The translations under genes and the position numbers were made by a program. From CAZEPJ01 sp964514105 (GTDB taxonomy: Bacteria > Desulfobacterota > Desulfocorpusculales > Desulfocorpusculum), in NCBI GenBank assembly GCA_964514105.1, contig CAZEPJ010000021.1, forward strand, positions 1-59,683: a DNA stretch of 59,683 nucleotides. Direction: 5' to 3'. Below, piece by piece: positions 23,874 to 31,559 of the stretch. Within the stretch, counting starts at the first letter, position 1. Each line of letters opens with the position of its first letter. The notes below the pieces were generated by a model. That model was not told the origin of the DNA, made no database searches, and saw only the letters and a program-made list of their open reading frames with translations.

Positions 23874-25082
23874 TCACTCCCATCGGCCCCGGATGAATCG
23901 GCAGAGCAGTTGGGTCCCTTCCTCCAGAATGAACCCGCCCCCTTCGGCCTGGGCCTCGTCAAATCCCTCTCCCGGTCCTTTCTCCCCTCTGGAGGAGAGC
24001 ACCGCGAACGGGACCGGCTCGTCCGTGTGGGTCCTGACTGCCAGGGGTGTGGCGTGATCCGTCATCACGAGCAGGGCCCAGTCGCGCCACCTTTGAATGC
24101 CGTCCAGCACCCCTCCCACCACCTCCCGGTCGAACGACTCGATGGCGCGGATCTTCTCCTCCAGCGACCCCTGGTGCCCCGCCTCATCGGGTGCCTCCAC
24201 GTGCACGAACACGAAGTCATCCCCCCGGGCCAGCGCCTCCAGCGCATGGCGGGCCTTGGCCGCGTAATCGGTGTCGAAGAACCCCGTGGCCCCGGGCACT
24301 TCCAGGGGGCGCAGCCCGGCGCAGATCCCCAGCCCCTTGATGAGGTCAACGGCAGTGATGACAGTCCCCTGGAACCCCCACCTGCGGGTGATGGGCTCCA
24401 GCCGCGGGGCTCTCCCCTGCCCCCAGGGCCAGATGGAGTTGGGGGGATGGGGGTTCCCGGCCGGCAAGAGGCCCCGCACGGCGGGTCCCCCAAGGACCTC
24501 CTGGGACCGGCGCATCCACGCCAGGACCTGCTCCGCCCCATTCCCCCGGGGCAGGTGTGGTCCGATCTCGCAGTCGCTGATATCGTGTGGAGGTGTCGTG
24601 ACCAGGCCCTGGACGCCGTTTCGCCACACCATGAGATGGCGGTATGAGACGCCTGCGTGAAAGCGCACGGCCTCATCCCCCATGGCTTCATCCAACGCCT
24701 CCATGATGGGACGGGCCTCCTCGCTGCGGATGTGCCCGGCCGTGAAGTCCCCCATGCGCGGGGCGGGCTCCCCCAGGGTCAGGTGAACCAGGTTGCAACG
24801 GAAGGCCACGTCCTCGGGTCCGAGGACGACCCCCATGCTGGCCGCCTCCAGCGGGCCCCGGCCCGTGTAATGAACCCGGGGGTCGTACCCCAGGATGACC
24901 AGGCTGGCCACGTCGCTGCCGGGCGGGAACCCCCCGGGGATGGTCCGCACCCGGCCCAGAAGACCCTCCCGGGCAATGCCGTCCATCCGAGGCGTCCTCG
25001 CCGCCCCAAGGGGCGTGCGCCCGCCCAGAACCTCCAGGGGGCGATCGGCCATTCCGTCTCCCACCAGCAGGGCGTACTTCAT
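23874..25082 (-). CDS. Archaeal-type cofactor-independent phosphoglycerate mutase homologue, probable homoserine kinase
   Basis: A 402-residue alkaline-phosphatase-superfamily enzyme of the ApgM type. Metal/active-site motifs are LLVGDGMADRP at the N-terminus, GSDVASLVILGYDP with the phosphorylated serine, HVEAPDEAGHQG and VMTDHATP. ApgM proteins interconvert 2- and 3-phosphoglycerate, but in many deltaproteobacteria and Bacteroidetes the copy next to hom has been proposed to phosphorylate homoserine in place of ThrB. The start overlaps the hom stop (ATGA, 25079-25082), supporting this second role here. No thrB or thrC lies in the window. The family call is firm; the kinase role is inference from position. 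Confidence 0.85.
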   Translation of the reverse strand: MKYALLVGDGMADRPLEVLGGRTPLGAARTPRMDGIAREGLLGRVRTIPGGFPPGSDVASLVILGYDPRVHYTGRGPLEAASMGVVLGPEDVAFRCNLVHLTLGEPAPRMGDFTAGHIRSEEARPIMEALDEAMGDEAVRFHAGVSYRHLMVWRNGVQGLVTTPPHDISDCEIGPHLPRGNGAEQVLAWMRRSQEVLGGPAVRGLLPAGNPHPPNSIWPWGQGRAPRLEPITRRWGFQGTVITAVDLIKGLGICAGLRPLEVPGATGFFDTDYAAKARHALEALARGDDFVFVHVEAPDEAGHQGSLEEKIRAIESFDREVVGGVLDGIQRWRDWALLVMTDHATPLAVRTHTDEPVPFAVLSSRGEKGPGEGFDEAQAEGGGFILEEGTQLLCRFIRGRWE

Positions 25083-26404
25083 AGGTTCCGGTCCCGGATG
25101 GTGTCGTCCTCCACCCGAATGAGCTGGGTCTTGCCCATGGTCACGGGCATGGCCTCGATCTCCTTCACCGCCGCCGCTATCCCCGCCTCCCGGGCCTCGT
25201 GGGTCATCATGACGATGGGGACCCCGCCCCCGGCCCGGCGCCCCTTCTGCACCACCGACAGGATGCTGATCCCGTACTTGGCCAGGACGCCCGAGATGGT
25301 CGAGAGCACCCCGGGGCGATCCACAGCCGTGAAGCGCAAGTAGTAGTTGGTGACCACGTCGTCCATGGGCTTGATGCGCACGCTGCGCAGTGCATCCCAC
25401 ATGGTCGAAAGGGCCGGCACCCGCTGGGAGATCCCCTTGACCATGTTCCTGGCCAGGTCCATGAGGTCCCCCACCACCGCGCTGGCGGTGGGCATCATGC
25501 CCGCCCCCAGCCCATAGAAGAACGTGGCGCCCACGGCATCCCCTTCGATCTGCAACGCGTTGTACACCCCGTCCACCGTGGAGATGGGCGACCCTACGGG
25601 CACCATGGCGGGATGCACCCGGGCCTCGATCTCCTGGCCGTTGTTCTTGGACAGGGCCAGGAGCTTGATCTTGTAGCCCAGCTCGGCCCCAAAGCCGATG
25701 TCCACGGGCTGGATCCCCGAGATCCCCTCCACGTAGATGTCCTCCAGGCGGATCTGGGTCCCGTACGCCAGGGCAATGAGTATGGCCAGCTTGTGGGCCG
25801 CGTCCAGCCCCTCCACGTCCAGGGTGGGGTCGGCCTCCGCGTACCCCAGGGCCTGCGCCTTCTCCAGGACCCCCTCGAACTCCTCTCCCTGATCGGTCAT
25901 CTCCGTGAGGATGTAGTTGGAGGTGCCGTTGAGGATCCCCCGGATGCTCAGGATCCGGTTGGCCGCAAGCCCTTCCTTCACCGCCTTGATGATGGGGATC
26001 CCCCCAGCCACCGACCCCTCGAAGGCCACGTCCACCCCGCACGAGTTGGCGGCCTGGAAGATCTCGTTACCCCGGGCGGCCAGGAGCGCCTTGTTGGCGG
26101 TCACCACGTGCTTGCCGCCCCGCAACGCCCGGAGGATGAACGAGGCCGCGGGCTCCTCCCCGCCCACCAGCTCCACCACGATGTCGATGCCCGGGTCGTC
26201 CAGGATCAGGGAGGCATCGCGCGTCAGCAGGACGCCGTCCACGCGGACGCCCCGGTCACGCTCCAGATCCAGGTCGGCGATGCGCTTGAGCACCAGTTCC
26301 GCCCCCACCCGGGTCCGGATGATCTCCCCATTTTCCTGCAGGACCCGTACCACCCCCGTGCCGACCGTGCCCCATCCGATGAGCCCCACCTTGATGCTGT
26401 CCAT
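25079..26404 (-). CDS. hom: Homoserine dehydrogenase
   Basis: A 441-residue NAD(P)-dependent enzyme reducing aspartate semialdehyde to homoserine, shared by threonine and methionine synthesis. The Rossmann motif is at the N-terminus (VGLIGWGTVGTGVVRVL), followed by IVVELVGGEEPA, GKHVVTANKALLA, the substrate region AFEGSVAGGIPIIKAVKEGL and LNGTSNYILTEM, and AEADPTLDVEGLDAAHKLAI. A C-terminal ACT domain (YYLRFTAVDRPGVLSTISGV) indicates feedback control, typically by threonine. ATG at 26404 fits the family start. It lies 97 bases after the aminotransferase gene and is translationally coupled to the apgM-like gene. Confidence 0.95.
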   Translation of the reverse strand: MDSIKVGLIGWGTVGTGVVRVLQENGEIIRTRVGAELVLKRIADLDLERDRGVRVDGVLLTRDASLILDDPGIDIVVELVGGEEPAASFILRALRGGKHVVTANKALLAARGNEIFQAANSCGVDVAFEGSVAGGIPIIKAVKEGLAANRILSIRGILNGTSNYILTEMTDQGEEFEGVLEKAQALGYAEADPTLDVEGLDAAHKLAILIALAYGTQIRLEDIYVEGISGIQPVDIGFGAELGYKIKLLALSKNNGQEIEARVHPAMVPVGSPISTVDGVYNALQIEGDAVGATFFYGLGAGMMPTASAVVGDLMDLARNMVKGISQRVPALSTMWDALRSVRIKPMDDVVTNYYLRFTAVDRPGVLSTISGVLAKYGISILSVVQKGRRAGGGVPIVMMTHEAREAGIAAAVKEIEAMPVTMGKTQLIRVEDDTIRDRNL

Positions 26405-26501
26405 GGTCGCGTCCACCCCGATTCCCGATGAAGACGAAGATCTGCCCTCCCTGCGCCGGCCGCCAGCCGGGCCGCCCCAGGTCCCGCCGACCCGCCCCCC
26501 G

Positions 26502-27668
26502 TCACAGGATCTTGCGGATCCCCCGAACCGCCTGGTTGATCCGGTGCTGGTTCTCCACCAAGGCGAAACGGACGAACTCGTCCCCGAACTCGCCGAACCC
26601 GATCCCGGGCGAGACGGCCACACCCGCCTTCTCCAGCAACAGCTTGGCGAACTCCAGCGAGCCCATCTGTCGGTACGGCTCGGGGATGCGACCCCAGACG
26701 AACATGGTCCCCCTGGGCTTGTCGATCTTCCAGCCCGCCCGCTCCAAGCCGTTGACCAGGGTGTCGCGCCGCCTCTCGTACACATGGACGATCTCGTCCA
26801 CGCATGCCTGCTCCTCGTTGAGGGCAATGATGGCCGCGATCTGGATGGGCTGGAAGATCCCGTAGTCGAGATAACTCTTGATCCTGGCCAGGGCATGGAT
26901 CAACTCGGGCTTACCAACCGCGAAACCCACCCGCCAGCCGGCCATGCTGTAACTCTTGGACAGGGAGAAGAACTCCACCCCCACCTCCTTGGCACCTCTG
27001 GCCTGCATGAAGCTGGGGGCCCGGTACCCGTCGAAGCAGAGGTCCGAGTACGCGAAGTCGTGGACCACGATGATGCTGTGCTCCTTGGCAAAGGCCACGA
27101 CCTTCTCGAAGAAGGCCAGATCCACCACCTGGGTCGTGGGGTTATGGGGATAGGAGATGACGAGCATCTTGGGCTGCGGCCAGGTGAGCTTGGTGGCCGT
27201 GGTCAGGTCCACGAAGAAGTCCCGATCCCGGGTCAACGGGATGCTGCGCAGGTCCCCCCCTGCGATGATGATCGAGTAGGGATGAATGGGGTACGTGGGG
27301 TTGGGCGCAAAGACCACGTCGCCGGGCCCGATGACGGCGAGGGCTAGGTGGGCCAACCCTTCCTTGGCGCCCATGGTGACGATGGCCTCCCGGTCGGGAT
27401 CCAGTTCCACGTCGTATCGGCGCCGGTACCATTCGCAGATGGCCATGCGCAGCTTGGTGATCCCCCGCGAGGCCGAGTACCGATGGTTCCTGGGGTTGCG
27501 CGTCGCCTCGATGAGCTTCTGAACGATGTGCCGCGGGGTGGCCAGATCGGGGTTCCCCATGCCCAGATCCACGATGTCCTCACCCCGCCGCCGGGCCTGC
27601 TGCTTCAATTCGTTGACGATGGCGAAGACGTACGGCGGCAGTCGCCGCACGCGATGGAACTCCTCCAT
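26502..27668 (-). CDS. Class I aminotransferase (AlaC/aspartate aminotransferase-like)
   Basis: A 388-residue PLP enzyme. Visible features: substrate strand DIVDLGMGNPDL, tyrosine-containing HRYSASRGI, MGAKEGLAHLALAVIGPGD, the PLP-binding YPHNPTTQV and VHDFAYSDLCFDGY, the Schiff-base lysine in FSLSKSYSMAGWRVGF, and the carboxylate arginine in VRFALVENQHRI. It resembles AlaC and the group often annotated as LL-diaminopimelate or aspartate aminotransferases. Its position at the head of the hom/apgM operon suggests supplying aspartate or balancing amino groups for the aspartate family. I choose ATG at 27668 (MEEFHRVRRLPPYVFAIV), which fits the family; TTG at 27683 has a GGAGGAGG site three bases upstream and is a serious alternative. 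Confidence 0.88.
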   Translation of the reverse strand: MEEFHRVRRLPPYVFAIVNELKQQARRRGEDIVDLGMGNPDLATPRHIVQKLIEATRNPRNHRYSASRGITKLRMAICEWYRRRYDVELDPDREAIVTMGAKEGLAHLALAVIGPGDVVFAPNPTYPIHPYSIIIAGGDLRSIPLTRDRDFFVDLTTATKLTWPQPKMLVISYPHNPTTQVVDLAFFEKVVAFAKEHSIIVVHDFAYSDLCFDGYRAPSFMQARGAKEVGVEFFSLSKSYSMAGWRVGFAVGKPELIHALARIKSYLDYGIFQPIQIAAIIALNEEQACVDEIVHVYERRRDTLVNGLERAGWKIDKPRGTMFVWGRIPEPYRQMGSLEFAKLLLEKAGVAVSPGIGFGEFGDEFVRFALVENQHRINQAVRGIRKIL

Positions 27669-27866
27669 GGGTACTTGAGACAAGATCCTCCTCCGCACCA
27701 TTCAGTCGATGTCGCCCCACGGCCGGGGAAACAGGCGTCCGCGCCGCCGCCCGACGGCCCCCGCGGACATGGGAGCCTCCAGAAGTGTATCACCAAACAG
27801 CCTCCCCCGGGAGGGGGATCGAAACTGCGCGTGCGGGGAGGATCCCGACCCTCCGGGGGCGGCCGG

Positions 27867-27895
27867 TTGACTTCAACCAGGGTCGGGAGTATGTT
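27867..27895 (+). promoter_or_regulatory. Candidate promoter for purM
   Basis: TTGACT (27867-27872), exactly 17 bases, TATGTT (27890-27895). The start would fall near 27902, giving a leader of about 38 bases containing the AAGGAGG ribosome site. Confidence 0.6.
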
Positions 27896-27939
27896 GGAAA
27901 ATCGCCATCGAGAGATGACCATGAAGGAGGTTTTATCTA

Positions 27940-28980
27940 ATGAGATCGCTTGACTACAAAGTGTCGGGCGTCGATATTGACGCGGCCAACACCTTTGTCA
28001 GGCAGATCGCGCCGGTGGTTCGAAGGACCTTTCGTCCCGAGGTGCTGGCGGACATCGGCGGTTTCGGCGCCCTGTTTTCCCTCAACAAGTCGGACTACCG
28101 CAACCCCGTGCTCGTCTCCTCCACGGACGGGGTGGGCACCAAACTCAAGGTCGCGTTCCTGGCCGGAACCCACCACACGGTAGGCATCGACCTCGTGGCC
28201 ATGTGCGCCAACGACGTACTCGTCCAGGGGGCGGAGCCCCTGTTCTTCCTGGACTATCTGGGCGTGGGAAGACTCGACCCCCCGGTCGCCGTCCAGATCG
28301 TCTCGGGCATCGCCGCAGGCTGCACCGAGGCGGGCTGCGCGCTGATCGGCGGGGAAACTGCGGAACTGCCCGACATGTACCGCCCCGGGGAGTACGACCT
28401 GGCGGGCTTCTGCGTGGGCGTGGTGGACCGCGACGCCATCATCGACGGCTCGACCATCTCCGTTGGAGATGCCCTCATCGGCATCGCCTCCAGCGGCCTC
28501 CATTCCAACGGCTACTCCCTGGTGAGAAAGCTCTTCTTCAGCCGCCTCAAGTGGCGCCTGGATCGGCAGGTGCCCGAGCTCGGCAAGACCCTGGGAGACG
28601 AGCTCCTCGCCCCGACGCGGATCTACGTCCGCTCCATTCTCAACCTGCGCCGATCATTCGACATCAAGGGGCTCGCCCACATCACCGGGGGGGGGATCAC
28701 CGAGAACGTGCCGCGCATCCTTCCCGAGGGATGCGCGGCCGTCATCCGGATGGACGCCTGGACGAGGCCGCCCGTGTTCCGCCTGATCCAGGAGCGGGGC
28801 CGCATCACCCAGGATGAGATGCTCCGGGTGTTCAACAACGGCGTGGGCATGGTCCTGGTGGTCCCTCCCGGCCAGGTCGATGAGGTACTCCAACGCCTGC
28901 GCGGCCTCAACGAGACGGCCTTCCTCATGGGGGAGATCGAGCGACGCCCCAAGGGTGGCGGCCCCGTGACGTACGTATGA
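27940..28980 (+). CDS. purM: Phosphoribosylformylglycinamidine cyclo-ligase (AIR synthase)
   Basis: A 346-residue cytoplasmic purine-synthesis enzyme that closes the imidazole ring of AIR using ATP. Conserved stretches are YKVSGVDIDAANTFVRQIAP, VSSTDGVGTKLKVAF, the Mg/ATP region GIDLVAMCANDVLVQGAEPL, IGGETAELPDMYRPGEYDLA, IASSGLHSNGYSLVRKL and ITGGGITENVPRILP. AAGGAGG is nine bases upstream of the ATG, a strong ribosome site. No other pur gene neighbours it, so it is a single-gene unit behind the promoter at 27867-27895. Nothing unusual in length or motifs; no riboswitch is seen in the leader. Confidence 0.97.
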   Translation: MRSLDYKVSGVDIDAANTFVRQIAPVVRRTFRPEVLADIGGFGALFSLNKSDYRNPVLVSSTDGVGTKLKVAFLAGTHHTVGIDLVAMCANDVLVQGAEPLFFLDYLGVGRLDPPVAVQIVSGIAAGCTEAGCALIGGETAELPDMYRPGEYDLAGFCVGVVDRDAIIDGSTISVGDALIGIASSGLHSNGYSLVRKLFFSRLKWRLDRQVPELGKTLGDELLAPTRIYVRSILNLRRSFDIKGLAHITGGGITENVPRILPEGCAAVIRMDAWTRPPVFRLIQERGRITQDEMLRVFNNGVGMVLVVPPGQVDEVLQRLRGLNETAFLMGEIERRPKGGGPVTYV

Positions 28981-29036
28981 GGGCCGGGGGGCGCGCCCGG
29001 GACGCAACGCCAGATCCCATGGCACGCCCCGCGGGA

Positions 29037-29065
29037 TTGCCAGCGACCTCCTTTTGTGGTAAAAA
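29037..29065 (+). promoter_or_regulatory. Candidate promoter for rpmB
   Basis: TTGCCA (29037-29042), 17 bases, TAAAAA (29060-29065), about 50 bases before the rpmB ATG. Confidence 0.5.
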
Positions 29066-29115
29066 AGGAATCGGTATCTCATGATCCGAGGTCGAACCCG
29101 GCGGGGAGGTGCGCG

Positions 29116-29307
29116 ATGTCCAGGCGCTGCGAGATCTGCAACAAGGGAATCCAGTACGGGCACAATGTGAGTCATTCCAACCGAAAGACCCACCGGGTCT
29201 GGCACGCCAATATCCAGAGGGTCCGCGTGACCCGGCAGGGGCGCGTCATGCGCATGCGGGTATGCACCCGGTGCATCCGATCGGGCCTCATCAGCAAACC
29301 CGCCTGA
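29116..29307 (+). CDS. rpmB: 50S ribosomal protein L28
   Basis: A 63-residue basic protein of the large ribosomal subunit. It begins MSRRCEICNKGIQYGHNVSH, followed by SNRKTHRVWHANIQRVRV and a C-terminal VCTRCIRSGLI. The two CxxC pairs (Cys5/Cys8 and a second pair near the C-terminus) mark the zinc-binding form of L28. The ATG at 29116 follows GGGGAGGTGCGCG; an in-frame codon at 29056 would add 20 residues unlike the family. It is not followed by rpmG, its frequent partner; the next gene converges 21 bases away. Confidence 0.95.
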   Translation: MSRRCEICNKGIQYGHNVSHSNRKTHRVWHANIQRVRVTRQGRVMRMRVCTRCIRSGLISKPA

Positions 29308-29328
29308 CCCCCTCGCTTCCAGACCGAG

Positions 29329-30423
29329 TCACCAGCCAAGCCAGCCATGCCGCCGCTCCAGGCGGTTGTTCTGGTCGTCCCCTTCGAGGATCTGGTTGTC
29401 CGGATCCACGTGAACCTCCACCCGCTTGTCCTGGGCCGATCGCTTGAGGGTGAAGCGGACGGTGACCTCCTCCTTGGGGCGCACCGAGGGGAGCACGGCC
29501 TCGCTCTCCCGCTTGGAGTCGGGCAGGGAGAGGCGGACCTTGACATGCTCCGCCGTGAGATCTCCGTTGTTCCGCACGTCGATGGACACCCGTCCCTCAT
29601 GGAACCGCAGGTCGGACACCGTCAGTTCGCTCTTGAACACCTGAAGGGAGGCGATGGGATGGTACTGGACCTGGGCGGTCTGGGCCCTGACCAGACGCAC
29701 GAGCCCTCCGTTGTTGGTGTCGCGGTTGTATCCCACCAGAAGCAGCGGTTGCCCCGGGATCATGCCCGATGACTGGGCCAACTCGTCCTCCACGTAGAGT
29801 CCCCAGAGGAGCCAGCGGCCGCGGGTCTCATCCTGGAACGCCCGCAGATAGGCCTCCTTCCCTCCCGGCCCCGACAGGTCGAGCCCGCCCTTGGGGATTC
29901 GATAGGTGAGACTGTACTCCACGTGGTGGGTGATGGCCTCGAGGAAAAACGCGCACAGCCGGATCCCCTCCAGCCTCATTTGATCCATGAGGGCCGCGTG
30001 CAGGTCCTCCGTTCGCTCCAAAGTCAGGCTCAGGCCTCGCTTGGGATCCACCACGGCCACCTGCAGCCAGGGGAAGGTGGCATCGCGAAGGTTTCTCACC
30101 TGGTAGGGGTACTCGGGGTTGGCCCACTGGAACACGGTCTTGCCGATGGTCCCCTTGACGATGACCTCCCCCATGCGTTCGGGCCAGTTGGTCGTCCCCA
30201 TGCCGATGACCAGATGGTTCTCGGGAAAGACGTAGAGGTGCCGGCCCACCTCTTCCTGGGTCACCGACTGCCAGATGTCTCCCTTGAGAAGGTGTCCCAG
30301 TTTGTTGAAGATGAGCAGCCGCCCGCCCCCCTCGGCCCGGGCACCCTCAGGCGCCCCCGTCAGAAGCCACCCGGCGATGGCTGCCGTCACCGCCGCCCGC
30401 CACGCGGATCCCACAAGAGCCAT
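29329..30423 (-). CDS. Exported CARDB-domain protein of unknown function
   Basis: A 364-residue protein with a signal peptide (AWRAAVTAAIAGWLLTGAPE, ending GARAE). The C-terminal 110 residues form a CARDB-type immunoglobulin-like domain: LTVSDLRFHEGRVSIDVRNN, GDLTAEHVKVRLSLPDS, EEVTVRFTLKRSAQD and VHVDPDNQILEGDDQNN. The preceding 220 residues are of no known family, with aromatic phrases such as FQWANPEYPYQVRNL and LFVED-like YVEDELAQSS. CARDB domains bind or space surface ligands, so the protein is likely periplasmic or on the cell surface. ATG at 30423 follows GAGGTGAGGTCC. It has a separate promoter candidate and is transcribed away from the PIG-L deacetylase gene. Confidence 0.75.
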   Translation of the reverse strand: MALVGSAWRAAVTAAIAGWLLTGAPEGARAEGGGRLLIFNKLGHLLKGDIWQSVTQEEVGRHLYVFPENHLVIGMGTTNWPERMGEVIVKGTIGKTVFQWANPEYPYQVRNLRDATFPWLQVAVVDPKRGLSLTLERTEDLHAALMDQMRLEGIRLCAFFLEAITHHVEYSLTYRIPKGGLDLSGPGGKEAYLRAFQDETRGRWLLWGLYVEDELAQSSGMIPGQPLLLVGYNRDTNNGGLVRLVRAQTAQVQYHPIASLQVFKSELTVSDLRFHEGRVSIDVRNNGDLTAEHVKVRLSLPDSKRESEAVLPSVRPKEEVTVRFTLKRSAQDKRVEVHVDPDNQILEGDDQNNRLERRHGWLGW

Positions 30424-30561
30424 GGACCTCACCTCGGAATCGGTGTGTGCAACCAATCTACCCAAGGGAAACCCCGGCTGCAAGACGATCCAGAGCAACT
30501 CCGAGCTGCCCCTCGTCCTTCGCCCTTGGCTCTCCCGCTCCCCTCTTGTCGCCGTGCCGCA

Positions 30562-30590
30562 AGTATGGTACACGAATCGGGTCCCGCCAA
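30562..30590 (-). promoter_or_regulatory. Candidate promoter for the CARDB protein
   Basis: Minus strand TTGGCG (complement of 30585-30590), 17 bases, CATACT (complement of 30562-30567). It is about 140 bases upstream of the start at 30423. Confidence 0.35.
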
Positions 30591-30668
30591 GGAATGACCA
30601 GGGACCGCCGGGCGCCCAGGGCCGTCCGGGGGCAAGCCAACACCCTGTTGCGGGAGGTGTGACCACCC

Positions 30669-31379
30669 ATGTCCCAACTGCATCCAGAGCGGGCCCTGGT
30701 CATCAGCGCCCATCCGGACGATCTGGATTTCGGCTGCTGCGGCACGGTGGCCCTCTGGCGGCAGGCCGGCACCCGTGTGGCCTATGTCATCTGCACCGAC
30801 GGCAGCAAGGGAAGTGAGGATCCCGCCGTCTCCCCGCAAGAGGTGGCGCGGATCCGCCAAACGGAGCAGCGGGCAGCGGCCCGGATCGTGGGTGTGGAGG
30901 ACGTGTCCTTCCTGGGCTTTCCCGACGGGGAGCTGGAGAACGGCCCCGCCCTTCGCCGGGAGATCGTGGCCGCGGTGCGGCGCTTCCAGCCCGAGCTGGT
31001 GCTTTGCCAGGACCCGGCCAATCGCGCCTTCGAGAACCCGTATGTGAGCCATCGGGACCATCGGGAGGCCGGCGAAGCGACCTTCGACGCCCTGTATCCC
31101 GCCGCAGGCAGCATCCGCTTCTTCCCGGAGCTCCTCACGGACGGACTGGTGCCCCACAGGCCCGCCGAGGTCTTGTTTTTCGGCACCCATGCCCCCAATC
31201 ACTGGGTGGACATCACGCAGGTGATGGACCTCAAGCTGCGGGCCATCTTCGCCCACGCGAGCCAGGTGGGCCATCGCTCGGAGCTGGAGGCATTCATCCG
31301 GGAGCGCTTCCACGAGGCCGGAAGGGCCGCGGGCTGCCAGTACGCCGAGCCCTTTCGCCGTCTGCCCCTGCCCCAGTGA
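30669..31379 (+). CDS. PIG-L (LmbE-like) family deacetylase
   Basis: A 236-residue zinc-dependent N-deacetylase of the PIG-L/MshB/BshB fold. The metal motif AHPDDLDFGCCGT is at residues 14-26, the later His ligand in SHRDHREAG, and YVICTDGSKG and ARIVGVEDVSFLGFPDGEL are family-typical. Members remove acetyl groups from GlcNAc-type sugars in glycolipids, mycothiol or bacillithiol precursors, or antibiotics; the substrate here is unknown. No thiol-synthesis genes accompany it. GGGAGGTG lies 12 bases ahead of the ATG. A strong GC hairpin follows the stop and separates it from cysS. Confidence 0.85.
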   Translation: MSQLHPERALVISAHPDDLDFGCCGTVALWRQAGTRVAYVICTDGSKGSEDPAVSPQEVARIRQTEQRAAARIVGVEDVSFLGFPDGELENGPALRREIVAAVRRFQPELVLCQDPANRAFENPYVSHRDHREAGEATFDALYPAAGSIRFFPELLTDGLVPHRPAEVLFFGTHAPNHWVDITQVMDLKLRAIFAHASQVGHRSELEAFIRERFHEAGRAAGCQYAEPFRRLPLPQ

Positions 31380-31386
31380 CCGCCCC

Positions 31387-31406
31387 GGAGGGCCCGGAGG
31401 CCCTCC
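31387..31406 (+). terminator. GC-rich hairpin after the PIG-L deacetylase gene
   Basis: Arms GGAGGGCC and GGCCCTCC form a perfect 8-base-pair stem with a CGGA tetraloop, starting eight bases past the stop codon. There is no U tract, so it may be a non-canonical terminator or RNA 3'-end protector. Confidence 0.4.
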
Positions 31407-31497
31407 CCCTGCGGCGTTCCCGGATGCCCCGATGGGATGGAAAGACAGGCTTCCTCCGGGTCGACGGGCCGCCCCCCCCCGAGGCCACGGCCCTTCA

Positions 31498-31526
31498 TTG
31501 ACACGCCCCGGACGCGAAGCTATGAT
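31498..31526 (+). promoter_or_regulatory. Strong promoter for cysS
   Basis: Perfect TTGACA (31498-31503), 17 bases, TATGAT (31521-31526; 5 of 6). The leader is under 35 bases, too short for a T-box, so cysS appears constitutive. This is the best sigma-70 promoter in the window. Confidence 0.75.
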
Positions 31527-31559
31527 GGGCCAGCTTGTTTCACTTGGGAGCCCGTTCCC

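Noticed and set aside
23874..26042. A 722-codon minus-strand frame running through hom into the phosphoglycerate-mutase-like gene
   Set aside because: Only its end (from 25082) matches a protein family; the first part is an out-of-frame shadow of hom with arginine/glycine-rich text.
27806..27822. Hairpin in the purM upstream region as a riboswitch or attenuator
   Set aside because: It lies upstream of the promoter candidate, so it would not be part of the purM leader.
29056..29115. Upstream start for rpmB
   Set aside because: It would place the start inside the promoter -10 region and add residues not found in L28.
31380..31559. Possible T-box leader before cysS
   Set aside because: The strong promoter leaves a leader under 35 bases, too short for a T-box.
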